Shown piece after piece: positions 24,644 to 32,451 of a stretch of 46,801 nt of DNA (positions within the stretch are counted from its first letter, which is position 1; every line of letters starts with the position of its first letter). The notes under the pieces are model-generated. The model worked only from the letters and a program-made list of their open reading frames with translations. It had not been told where the DNA came from and did not search any database. The stretch spans positions 1 through 46,801 of the forward strand of contig JAKSPK010000015.1 of assembly GCA_024404875.1 (NCBI GenBank), given 5' to 3'. Made by a program: the position numbers and the translations under genes. The DNA is from Oscillospiraceae bacterium. GTDB lineage: Bacteria; Bacillota; Clostridia; Oscillospirales; Ruminococcaceae.

Positions 24644-25936
24644 ATGGCAAATTATCTCAAGCGCCCGCAGGGCACCGAAGATGTCACACCGGCACGCATC
24701 CACAAGTGGAAGACGGTTGAGACAGTGACACGCGCCGTCGCGGAGAGCTTTGGCTTTTCCGAGATCCGCATTCCGACCTTTGAAGTTACGGAGCTGTTTC
24801 AGCGTTCTGTCGGCGAGACGACAGATGTTGTGCAGAAAGAAATGTATTCTGTCATCGCCCGCGAAACGCAGTTCACGCTGCGCCCGGAGGGTACTGCCGG
24901 AACGATCCGCGCGATGCTGCAAAACGGTATGCTTGCGGAGGCACTGCCGCAGAAGGTGTTCTATCAGCTTTCCTGCTTCCGCCATGAGCGTCCGCAGGCC
25001 GGCAGACTGCGTGAATTTCATCAGTTCGGCGTGGAGCTGGCCGGTGCTGCATCTCCTTATGCGGATGCAGAGATCATTCTGCTCGGAAAGACTGTCCTCG
25101 ACCGCCTTGGTCTCAAAGATATTGTGCTGAATATCAACAGCATCGGCTGTCCGAAATGCCGTGCGGCGTATCAGGCCGCGCTGCGGGCGTTCTTTGAACC
25201 GCACCGTGAGGTGCTTTGCGAGACCTGTCAGGAGCGTCTTGTGCGCAATCCGATGCGCCTGCTCGACTGCAAGAGCAAGGAGGATCAGGCAATCGCAAAG
25301 GATGCGCCGGTTATTCTCGATTATCTCTGTGAGGAGTGCAGCACGCACTTTGAAGCAGTCAAGTCCGCGCTGACCGATATGGGCGTGGAATTTGTCATCA
25401 ATCCGAAGATCGTTCGCGGTCTGGATTACTATACCAAGACCGTCTTTGAGTTTATTACGAACTGCATCGGCGCACAGGGTACCGTTTGTGCGGGCGGCCG
25501 CTATGACGGACTGATCGAACAGCTTGGCGGGCAGCCGATCCCGGCGCTTGGCTTCGGCATGGGACTTGAGCGGCTTATTCTGACAATGGAAAGTCAGGAA
25601 TGCGCATTCATGGAACCGCAACGCTGCGAGGTGTATCTTGCACCGATGGACGATTCCGCTAAGCCGACGGCACTGCGCTATGCGAATGCACTGCGTGAAA
25701 TGGGCGTACGTGCAGAGTTTGATCTGGTCGGCCGCAGCTTTAAGGCACAGATGAAATATGCAAATAATATCGGCACAAAATACCTTGTCGTGCTCGGCTC
25801 AAATGAACTGGAGCAGGGCAGAGGACAGCTGAAAAATATGGAGACCGGTAAGCAGACAGAGATCCGGCTGGATACGGCGGAGCATTTTACAGCAGATTAT
25901 TCAGATATTTCGCTCACCGATCAGTTTGGTGAATAA
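24644..25936 (+). CDS. hisS: Histidyl-tRNA synthetase
   Basis: 430 residues, the usual length of bacterial HisRS. It charges tRNA-His. ATG 24644 is chosen (GAGAGG upstream, conserved start ANYLKRPQGTEDVTP); the frame is open further upstream from 24611. Class II motif 2 is around FTLRPEGTAG and CFRHERPQAGRLREFHQFG, the histidine-binding motifs are GLDYYTKTVFEF and GGRYDGLIEQLGG, and motif 3 is LGFGMGLERLI. The C-terminal anticodon-binding domain spans about residues 335-425. No T-box sequence was found in the 200 bp upstream. Confidence 0.97.
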   Translation: MANYLKRPQGTEDVTPARIHKWKTVETVTRAVAESFGFSEIRIPTFEVTELFQRSVGETTDVVQKEMYSVIARETQFTLRPEGTAGTIRAMLQNGMLAEALPQKVFYQLSCFRHERPQAGRLREFHQFGVELAGAASPYADAEIILLGKTVLDRLGLKDIVLNINSIGCPKCRAAYQAALRAFFEPHREVLCETCQERLVRNPMRLLDCKSKEDQAIAKDAPVILDYLCEECSTHFEAVKSALTDMGVEFVINPKIVRGLDYYTKTVFEFITNCIGAQGTVCAGGRYDGLIEQLGGQPIPALGFGMGLERLILTMESQECAFMEPQRCEVYLAPMDDSAKPTALRYANALREMGVRAEFDLVGRSFKAQMKYANNIGTKYLVVLGSNELEQGRGQLKNMETGKQTEIRLDTAEHFTADYSDISLTDQFGE

Positions 25937-26011
25937 TCTGACCGGAGGCGCGGGGACGCGTTGATCCGAAATGCATGACGGCGGAGTTCCCTCCGAAAGG
26001 TTTTTTGCTAT

Positions 26012-28042
26012 ATGAAAGAAGTATTACGCCAGATATCTGAATTCCTGCGGTCGAGCTTTCTCGTTTTGCTTGTGCTTGCTGCGGCAGGACTGGGCATATA
26101 TCGTCTTGCGAAGCTGCAAATCGTTGCTGCGGAAGAGGAAAAGCAGCAGGCGCGCATCTCGGAGCAGGTTTATACACAGGTGATTCCTGCGACACGCGGC
26201 GAGATCGTGGACTGCAACGGCGAGCCGATTGTGTCGAACAAGATCGGTTACAGCCTGATTCTCGAAAAAGCGTATTTCCCGGAGGATCATGCAGAGGGCA
26301 ATGCAGTCATCATGGGCTGCGTCAATCTGCTGAAGGAGGCGGGCTACGATTGGAATGATACCATGCCGATCACTGACCGTTTCCCGTATATTTTCGTCAA
26401 TGACCGCAAGAACGACATTGCCGAGATGAAAAAAAATCTGCGGCTGAATCAGTATGCGACTGCGGAGAACTGTTTCGACAAGATCCGTTCGGATTATGAG
26501 ATCGGAGATGAATACTCTGAGGAGGAACAGCGTATTCTCGCCGGCATCAGATATGAGATGCTCCTGCGCGGCTTTTCCATGTCCAATGTGTTCTATTTCT
26601 CGGATGATATCGACCTGCGGACGGTCACGCGCATTAAAGAGCTGCGCGTCAAGCTTCCGGGTATCAATGTTACCGAGAACGCGATCCGTACCGTCGAAAA
26701 CGGCAAGGTTATCCCGCATGAGATCGGCTATGTCGGCCCGATTTATTCGCAGGAGGAATATAACGAACTGAAAGCGAACGGCCACGATGACTATACACTC
26801 TCCGATCAGGTCGGCAAGACTGGTCTGGAAAGTGCCTGTGAAGCGGATCTCCGCGGATTCAATGGCAGGAAGGAGATCACCGTGACGAACGGCGAGGTCA
26901 GCTCAACCGTCATCACGCAGGAGCCGGTCGGCGGCAAGACGATTCAGATCACGGTTAATTCCAAGATGCAGATGCAGCTGCAGGATCATCTGGAGAATTA
27001 CTGCAAGCTGCTGCGTGAGACCGATGCGCAGTGCCGCGACCTGAACGCCGGCGCGATTGTTGTGCTGGATACCAAGGATAATGCCGTTCTGAGCATGGCG
27101 ACCAGTCCGACTTATGATTTGTCGGATCTGCTGGAGGATTACAAAGCCGTTTCAGAGCAGGACAATTATCCGCTTATCAACCGTGCAACAGACGGTCTTT
27201 ACCGTCCCGGCTCGACCTTTAAGACCGTGACGGCGACAGCCGGTTTGGATTCCGGCATTATCAACGCCAATTCGGACTTTTTCTGCGGCACGAATTTCAC
27301 ATATATCGACCACACATTTCACTGCACCGGCTATCATGAGAATATCAATGTCACTGGTGCGATCGCGGTCTCCTGCAATATTTTCTTCTATGAGCTTGGC
27401 ATCCGGCTTGGACTTGACCGCCTGATGGACTATGAGCGGCTATATGGTCTGGGCAGCCCGCTCGGACTGGAATCCGGCGACAGCGGCGGTTATCTCGCCT
27501 GTCCGGAGACCTTTGAGCGGCTTGGCATTCAGTGGTATGTCGGTGAGCTGACGCAGGCTGCGATTGGTCAGTCTGAGGTGCAGGTCACGCCGCTGCAAAT
27601 GGCGACGGTTGCGTCAACAATCGCGAATAACGGTCAGCGCTGGAAGCCGCATCTGATCCATTCCTACTGGAATAATATCATGACCGAGCAGCTTTCGGTC
27701 AAGGCACCGGAGCTGTCTGCACAGGTCGCGCAGAACAATGCGGACGAGGTTTATCCCTATATTACAGCAGGTATGGTGGATGCAGCCTCTGTGCCGATGA
27801 TGCCGGAATATGACTTGAGCAGCCTGCCCTTTGATGTCGCGATCAAGACCGGTACGCCGCAGTCGCCGCGCGGTACAGACTCTTTCGTTATCGGCTTTGC
27901 GCCGGCAGATATGCCGGAGATCGCATTTTGCGCGATGCTGGAGGGCGGCAAAAATGCCAAGTGTATGGTCAGGGGCATTCTGGAAAGCTATGCGGCAAAT
28001 TATCCGCGCTCTCAGATCGGCCGCGGTCTGAAGAAAAAGTGA
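26012..28042 (+). CDS. Class B penicillin-binding protein (PBP2-like transpeptidase)
   Basis: 676 residues. A short cytoplasmic tail and one membrane helix (about 14-35) are followed by the PBP dimerisation domain (from TRGEIVDCNGEPIVSN, about 60-310) and the transpeptidase domain. Catalytic motifs are SxxK = STFK (RPGSTFKTV), SxN = SCN (AVSCNIFFYELG) and KTG = KTGTPQ. It cross-links peptidoglycan outside the membrane and, judged by the family, works with a SEDS glycosyltransferase such as RodA; none is in the window. The dimerisation domain has an insertion-rich region (about 110-230), as in Gram-positive PBP2/elongation proteins. It follows hisS by 75 bp, where a small CGGAG/CTCCG hairpin precedes the ribosome binding site. 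Confidence 0.94.
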   Translation: MKEVLRQISEFLRSSFLVLLVLAAAGLGIYRLAKLQIVAAEEEKQQARISEQVYTQVIPATRGEIVDCNGEPIVSNKIGYSLILEKAYFPEDHAEGNAVIMGCVNLLKEAGYDWNDTMPITDRFPYIFVNDRKNDIAEMKKNLRLNQYATAENCFDKIRSDYEIGDEYSEEEQRILAGIRYEMLLRGFSMSNVFYFSDDIDLRTVTRIKELRVKLPGINVTENAIRTVENGKVIPHEIGYVGPIYSQEEYNELKANGHDDYTLSDQVGKTGLESACEADLRGFNGRKEITVTNGEVSSTVITQEPVGGKTIQITVNSKMQMQLQDHLENYCKLLRETDAQCRDLNAGAIVVLDTKDNAVLSMATSPTYDLSDLLEDYKAVSEQDNYPLINRATDGLYRPGSTFKTVTATAGLDSGIINANSDFFCGTNFTYIDHTFHCTGYHENINVTGAIAVSCNIFFYELGIRLGLDRLMDYERLYGLGSPLGLESGDSGGYLACPETFERLGIQWYVGELTQAAIGQSEVQVTPLQMATVASTIANNGQRWKPHLIHSYWNNIMTEQLSVKAPELSAQVAQNNADEVYPYITAGMVDAASVPMMPEYDLSSLPFDVAIKTGTPQSPRGTDSFVIGFAPADMPEIAFCAMLEGGKNAKCMVRGILESYAANYPRSQIGRGLKKK

Positions 28043-28072
28043 TACGGCGCGGAAAATTGGGAGCGAATGCAG

Positions 28073-28414
28073 ATGAATATTCAGGTTTTCGGAAAATCTA
28101 AATGCTTTGATACTAAAAAAGCTGAGCGCTTTTTCAAGGAACGCGGGGTGAAGTTTCAGCGGATTGATTTGCCGGATAAAGGCATGAGCCGCCGCGAGCT
28201 GGAAAGCGTAATCCGGGCAGTCGGCGGCATGGAACCGCTGGTCGATCCGAAGGATCAGGACTATGCGCTCTGGCAGCATCTTCTGCCGGATGCGCAGTTC
28301 GATATGCTGCTGGAAACGCCGGAGATGCTGCGCACACCGATTGTCCGCAACGGACAAAAGGCAACAGTCGGTGCAGCGGAAGCAGTCTGGAAACAGTGGA
28401 TCGCTGAGGGTTGA
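28073..28414 (+). CDS. ArsC/Spx/YffB-like thioredoxin-fold protein
   Basis: 113 residues, cytosolic. ATG 28073 fits the GGGAG site better than ATG 28067. The N-terminus NIQVFGKSKCFDTKKAERFF carries the single redox Cys (Cys11) at the ArsC-family position, but followed by FDT rather than a second Cys. The cis-Pro loop region is LRTPIVRNG. The family includes glutaredoxin-type arsenate reductases, Spx regulators and proteins of unknown role; without the extra Cys or neighbouring ars genes an arsenate function is not supported. It starts 30 bp after the penicillin-binding protein gene and is probably cotranscribed with it. Confidence 0.87.
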   Translation: MNIQVFGKSKCFDTKKAERFFKERGVKFQRIDLPDKGMSRRELESVIRAVGGMEPLVDPKDQDYALWQHLLPDAQFDMLLETPEMLRTPIVRNGQKATVGAAEAVWKQWIAEG

Positions 28415-28519
28415 GATAGATATCTCGCGAAGCTGACGAAGCTGCTGGCTGCAATGGAATGGTGCGATGTGAAATGGCTGACGCCGGAGAAGAATGTGAC
28501 ATTATTTTGATTGAATCCA

Positions 28520-28548
28520 TTGCACTTTTTGCGATAATATGGTATAAT
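28520..28548 (+). promoter_or_regulatory. Promoter of the barnase-barstar operon
   Basis: -35 TTGCAC (28520-28525), 17 bp spacer ending TATGG, perfect -10 TATAAT (28543-28548). It lies about 42 bp before the lipoprotein start. Confidence 0.85.
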
Positions 28549-28590
28549 GGAATCATCGGCCGTGAGCTGAATCGAAAGGAAGGCAGAAGC

Positions 28591-29226
28591 ATGAAACGAC
28601 TATTGGCAATATTGGCAGCGGGATTGCTCCTGCCGGTTGCCGGCTGCGGAAAAAAGCCGACGGAGCCGCAGAACAGTGAACCCGAATATAACCTCGTTAT
28701 TGAGGATACGACGAAGCCTGCGGAGACTGCGCAGATGCAGACCGTCACCGAGGTTGTTACGGATACGCAGGTTGGTACAGTCACGAGTGTCGTTGATGCT
28801 CCGCAGGAGGAAGATAGTAGTTCGGTCTATGAAGCAAGCGAACTGACAGAGACTGAGCCACTTGTCGTCGATGTGAAGATCGACAAGGACGGCACCTATA
28901 CCACAAAGGACGATGTCGCGCTTTATATTTACACCTACGGCGAGCTGCCGCACAACTTTATCTCGAAGAAGAAAGCGCAGAAGCTTGGCTGGGAGGGCGG
29001 CTCGCTGGAACCCTATGCGCCCGGCTGCTGCATCGGCGGAAGCTTTTTCGGAAATTATGAAGGCGCTTTGCCTGAAAAGGAAGGACGCGAATATACCGAA
29101 TGCGATATCGACACACTCGGCAAGCAATCGCGCGGTGCGAAGCGCATTGTCTTTTCGAATGACGGACTTATCTATTATACCGGAGATCACTACAAGACCT
29201 TTGAATTATTGTATGGGGAGGAATAG
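28591..29226 (+). CDS. Lipoprotein with C-terminal barnase-type ribonuclease domain
   Basis: 211 residues from ATG 28591 (GAAAGGAAGG upstream). A lipoprotein signal peptide ends in the lipobox VAGC (Cys19), so the protein is exported and lipid-anchored. A Thr/Glu/Val-rich low-complexity linker (about 20-90) precedes a barnase/guanyl-specific ribonuclease domain (about 92-211). The match to Bacillus barnase is direct: LPHNFISKKKAQKLGW, CIGGSFFGNYEGALPEKEGR, and DHYKTF. All catalytic residues are kept: Lys126 (barnase Lys27), Glu170 (Glu73), Arg181 and Arg185 (Arg83, Arg87) and His200 (His102). It should cleave RNA after guanosine. A barstar gene follows 2 bp after the stop. The anchored form is unlike the freely secreted barnase. 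Confidence 0.93.
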   Translation: MKRLLAILAAGLLLPVAGCGKKPTEPQNSEPEYNLVIEDTTKPAETAQMQTVTEVVTDTQVGTVTSVVDAPQEEDSSSVYEASELTETEPLVVDVKIDKDGTYTTKDDVALYIYTYGELPHNFISKKKAQKLGWEGGSLEPYAPGCCIGGSFFGNYEGALPEKEGREYTECDIDTLGKQSRGAKRIVFSNDGLIYYTGDHYKTFELLYGEE

Positions 29227-29228
29227 CT

Positions 29229-29498
29229 ATGAATGTGACGATCGACTGCGCACAGATCCGCACGAAGTCGGATTTCCACACAAAATTTTCACAGATGCTG
29301 AAGCTGCCGGGCTTTTACGGCGAAAATCTCGACGCGCTGCATGACTGTTTGACTGATCTGCCGCAGAGATCTGTCATCACGCTGCTCCATACGCAATGCC
29401 TGATCGACAATCTCGGCCCCTATGGGCGCGCTGCAATCTCCGCAATGGCACACGCCGAGCGTGAGAATGCCGGCTGGCTGACGATCAATATGCTGTGA
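29229..29498 (+). CDS. Barstar family ribonuclease inhibitor
   Basis: 89 residues, the same length as Bacillus barstar. The protein is cytosolic (no signal peptide). The helix that plugs the ribonuclease active site is conserved as FYGENLDALHDCL, with Asp35 and Asp39 at identical numbering. Barstar Tyr29 and Trp38 are Phe and His here. Acidic residues near 77-79 lie where barstar has Glu76. Its ribosome binding site (GGGGAGGAA) overlaps the end of the ribonuclease gene, 2 bp apart, which suggests translational coupling so that inhibitor is made with toxin. It protects the producing cell before the ribonuclease is exported. Confidence 0.92.
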   Translation: MNVTIDCAQIRTKSDFHTKFSQMLKLPGFYGENLDALHDCLTDLPQRSVITLLHTQCLIDNLGPYGRAAISAMAHAERENAGWLTINML

Positions 29499-29501
29499 AA
29501 C

Positions 29502-29530
29502 AGACGCACCTCGCTTTGAGGTGCGTCTTT
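29502..29530 (+). terminator. Intrinsic terminator of the barnase-barstar operon
   Basis: An 11 bp perfect stem AGACGCACCTC (29502-29512) with its complement (29518-29528), loop GCTTT, then a short T-run. It is placed just after the barstar stop. Confidence 0.85.
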
Positions 29531-29664
29531 ACATTTCAAAATCCGTTTGCATCTGCTTGGCCGGGAAAGAATAGGACTGCAAAAAATGCCGGTGCGTATC
29601 CGGAAAGAAACCCGTCGGAAGGTTGCCGGATTTCTGGACAAACTGCCTGAAAAATGCAGATTTC

Positions 29665-29693
29665 TTGACTTTCCCTGAAAACTGTGATATAAT
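29665..29693 (+). promoter_or_regulatory. Promoter of the CDF-MBOAT-SGNH operon
   Basis: -35 TTGACT (29665-29670), 17 bp spacer, perfect -10 TATAAT (29688-29693). It lies about 52 bp before the start at 29745. Confidence 0.85.
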
Positions 29694-29744
29694 AATTAGG
29701 CCTGTATTTCCCGTATAGCCCTACAAATGCAACAGGAGGACGAC

Positions 29745-30860
29745 ATGAAACAGGTTCGCAGCCGTTCCGGAGAGATAACCAGAGTCAGCCGATACGGCAT
29801 TGCTGTGAATATTGTACTGGTGCTGTTCAAAGCGGCAGTCGGTCTTGCTGCGCATTCGATTGCTGTCGTGTTGGACGCCGTTAATAACTTGACAGATGCT
29901 GTATCATCACTGATTACAATCATTGGCACAAAGCTCGCAGGCAAGGCTGCTGACCGAAAGCATCCTTACGGCCACGGGCGGATTGAATATATTGCGGCCA
30001 CCTTAGTCGCACTTATGATCCTCGCAGCGGGATTGACATCGCTGAAAGAATCCATAAACAAGCTCCTTCATCCGGAGGCGCTGAATTATACTTTTGTCTC
30101 TGTGATCGTCATTCTCGGCGCGTTGGCGGCAAAGGTGCTGCTTGGTACCTATTACCGCAGAAAGGGAACCGAACTGAATTCGGATTCGCTGAAGGCTTCC
30201 GGCACAGATGCGCTGTTTGATGCCGTGATCTCACTGGCAACGCTGATCTCCGCTGTTGTCAGCATGACATTCGGATTGAATCTGGAGGGCGTGCTCGGCA
30301 TTGTGATCTCGCTCCTGATCCTGAAAGCAGGACTGGAGATTATCACTGGAACGATCAGCCGTATTATCGGCACCCGGACGGATGATGCGCTGACGGCAAA
30401 GATTCGGGAAGTGATATGTGCTGATCCGAATGTTCGCGGCGTCTACGACTTGATCCTGCATAACTACGGGCCGGAGACATATTTTGGTTCTGTGCATATT
30501 GAAGTGGATGACAATATGTCTGCACGGGAGATTGACGCGCTTTCGCGAAGCCTTGCCGGAGAAATCTATCGGTCGTTTAGCGTGCTGATGACATTCGGCA
30601 TTTACGCAGCGAATACGCATAATGAAACGGCAGTTGAAATCCGCAGTGCTGTGAATGAGATCACCGGCCGTTTTCCGGCGATCCGGCAGGTTCACGGCTT
30701 TTATCTGGAGGAATTCGCGCGAATCGTTTCATTCGATATTCTGCTTGATTACGATATCAACGATCCGGATACGATCACGGATGTAATCCGGCTGGCACTG
30801 GCGGAACGCTTTCCGGATTATGATTTCTATATTAACATTGACCGCGATTTCAGCGAATAA
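29745..30860 (+). CDS. Cation diffusion facilitator, Mn-type metal exporter
   Basis: 371 residues. ATG 29745 has AGGAGG upstream; the in-frame ATG at 29727 does not. Six membrane helices (about 15-205) are followed by a cytosolic metal-binding dimerisation domain (about 210-290) and an extra C-terminal domain of ferredoxin-like character. The metal site reads NxxxD in helix 2 (Asn47-Asp51, AVNNLTDAV) and DxxxD in helix 5 (TDALFDAV), with KHPYGHGRIEYIAA after helix 2. This N/D-D/D set is typical of manganese (or iron) exporters such as MntE rather than of zinc CDFs with HxxxD. It is first in an operon with only 21 bp to the MBOAT gene. Confidence 0.9.
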   Translation: MKQVRSRSGEITRVSRYGIAVNIVLVLFKAAVGLAAHSIAVVLDAVNNLTDAVSSLITIIGTKLAGKAADRKHPYGHGRIEYIAATLVALMILAAGLTSLKESINKLLHPEALNYTFVSVIVILGALAAKVLLGTYYRRKGTELNSDSLKASGTDALFDAVISLATLISAVVSMTFGLNLEGVLGIVISLLILKAGLEIITGTISRIIGTRTDDALTAKIREVICADPNVRGVYDLILHNYGPETYFGSVHIEVDDNMSAREIDALSRSLAGEIYRSFSVLMTFGIYAANTHNETAVEIRSAVNEITGRFPAIRQVHGFYLEEFARIVSFDILLDYDINDPDTITDVIRLALAERFPDYDFYINIDRDFSE

Positions 30861-30881
30861 ACACAGAGAGGGAGACTGTAT

Positions 30882-32432
30882 ATGGTATTCAGCAGCTTTG
30901 CATTTCTGCTATGGTTTCTGCCGTTCTGTCTGATTGCATATATGCTGATGCAGAAGCCGCAGAAGAATTTGGTTCTGCTGATTTTCAGCATCGTTTTTTA
31001 TGCATACGGTGCTGTCGAAACGCCGCTGTATCTCTGGCTGATCCTCGGCTCCGTTGTCATCAACTGGGGCTGCGGCATGATGATCGGCCGGCGCGACGGC
31101 AGGGAAAAGCTATGGCTGACGCTCGGCCTGATCTGGGATTTAGGCAATCTGTTCGTTTTCAAATATACCGATTTCTTCATTCAGAATCTTAATGCGATTG
31201 GATTCCGATTGCCGCTGACGAATCTTGTTTTGCCGCTTGGCATCAGCTTCTTCACATTCCAGATCGCATCCTATCTGATTGATGTATACCGAGGGCAGGT
31301 TGATGTGGAATACGACCTGATCGACCTTGGCACCTATATCCTGATGTTCCCGCAGCTCATCGCAGGCCCGATCGTGCGTTTTTCCGATGTGCAGAAGGAG
31401 CTGCATGAACGCCGCGTCAGGCCGGAGGAGTTTCATGAGGGCGTGCAGCTTTTCATCATCGGTCTCGGCCGCAAGGTACTGCTCGCGAATATGCTCGGCC
31501 TGCTCTGGACGGATCTGCAATCGGTCGGCTATGATGCGATCTCCGGAAAAGCCGCGTGGATGGGCATCATTGCCTACAGTATGCAGCTGTATTTTGACTT
31601 CTCCGGTTATTCGCAGATGGCAATCGGCATGGGACTGATGTTCGGCTTCCATTTTCCGAAAAACTTCGATCATCCGTATATCTCGACTACGATGACCGAA
31701 TTCTGGCGACGCTGGCATATCACACTCGGCACATGGTTCAAGGAATATGTGTATTTCCCGCTTGGCGGCAACCGCAAGGGAAAGCGGAGAATGTATCTGA
31801 ATATGTTCATTGTCTGGACGCTGACCGGCTTCTGGCACGGCGCCGACTGGAACTTCCTCCTTTGGGGAATGCTGCTGTTCTGTCTGCTCTCGATTGAGAA
31901 GGCGGGTCTTGGCAAAGCCCTCGAAAAGCGCAAATGGCTTGGCCATCTCTATATGCTCTTCTGGATCCCGATGTCGTGGCTGCTGTTCGCGATCACTGAT
32001 ATGAAGCAGCTTGGGATGTATTTTTCAAAGCTCTGGGGCTTCGGCGGACCAGCGCTCATGGCAAAGGATTATGTGAAATACTGGGGCACTTACGGCAAAT
32101 GGCTCATCATCGGTCTGATCTTCTGCACTGCATTTCCAGAGAAGCTTTTCAAGGCAATGAAGGAACGGCAGAAGTATCCGGCAAGCCGTTATTTCTGGAT
32201 CGTCGAAACCGCAGGTATTGCGGCATATGTTATCATAGCACAGAAATGGTGGTTTGCACTGCTGCTCGTCGTGCCGTATCTGCGTGAGATGCTCTGCCGG
32301 CGCGTACCGAAGCAGAATATCAAGCGGTTTCTTCAGTTTTTCTGGGTGCCGGAGCTTGCTGTTGTACTCTTCGCATCCATGTATTGTATCTATATGGGAA
32401 TGAACAACCCGTTCCTGTATTTCCGTTTCTGA
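30882..32432 (+). CDS. MBOAT family O-acyltransferase (AlgI/DltB-like)
   Basis: 516 residues, about ten membrane segments. Conserved MBOAT regions are LPLGISFFTFQIASYLIDVYRG, MFPQLIAGPIVRF, FDFSGYSQMAIG, MTEFWRRWHITLGTWFKEYV, FPLGGNRKG and the active-site His in LTGFWHGADWNF. These enzymes move an acyl group, usually acetyl, from the cytosol across the membrane to a partner that modifies surface polysaccharides or teichoic acids. No dlt genes are near, so it is more like AlgI, acting with the SGNH protein encoded 19 bp downstream. GAGAGGGAG precedes the start. Confidence 0.94.
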   Translation: MVFSSFAFLLWFLPFCLIAYMLMQKPQKNLVLLIFSIVFYAYGAVETPLYLWLILGSVVINWGCGMMIGRRDGREKLWLTLGLIWDLGNLFVFKYTDFFIQNLNAIGFRLPLTNLVLPLGISFFTFQIASYLIDVYRGQVDVEYDLIDLGTYILMFPQLIAGPIVRFSDVQKELHERRVRPEEFHEGVQLFIIGLGRKVLLANMLGLLWTDLQSVGYDAISGKAAWMGIIAYSMQLYFDFSGYSQMAIGMGLMFGFHFPKNFDHPYISTTMTEFWRRWHITLGTWFKEYVYFPLGGNRKGKRRMYLNMFIVWTLTGFWHGADWNFLLWGMLLFCLLSIEKAGLGKALEKRKWLGHLYMLFWIPMSWLLFAITDMKQLGMYFSKLWGFGGPALMAKDYVKYWGTYGKWLIIGLIFCTAFPEKLFKAMKERQKYPASRYFWIVETAGIAAYVIIAQKWWFALLLVVPYLREMLCRRVPKQNIKRFLQFFWVPELAVVLFASMYCIYMGMNNPFLYFRF

Positions 32433-32451
32433 TTATTGAGGAGGAATCAAA

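Noticed and set aside
24272-25621. 449-codon open frame opposite hisS and the MgsA-like gene
   Set aside because: Shadow of two recognised genes; Cys/His/Arg-rich composition typical of antisense reading.
28459-28590. N-terminal extension of the barnase lipoprotein
   Set aside because: It would start upstream of the promoter -10 and bury the lipoprotein signal; ATG 28591 has a good ribosome binding site.
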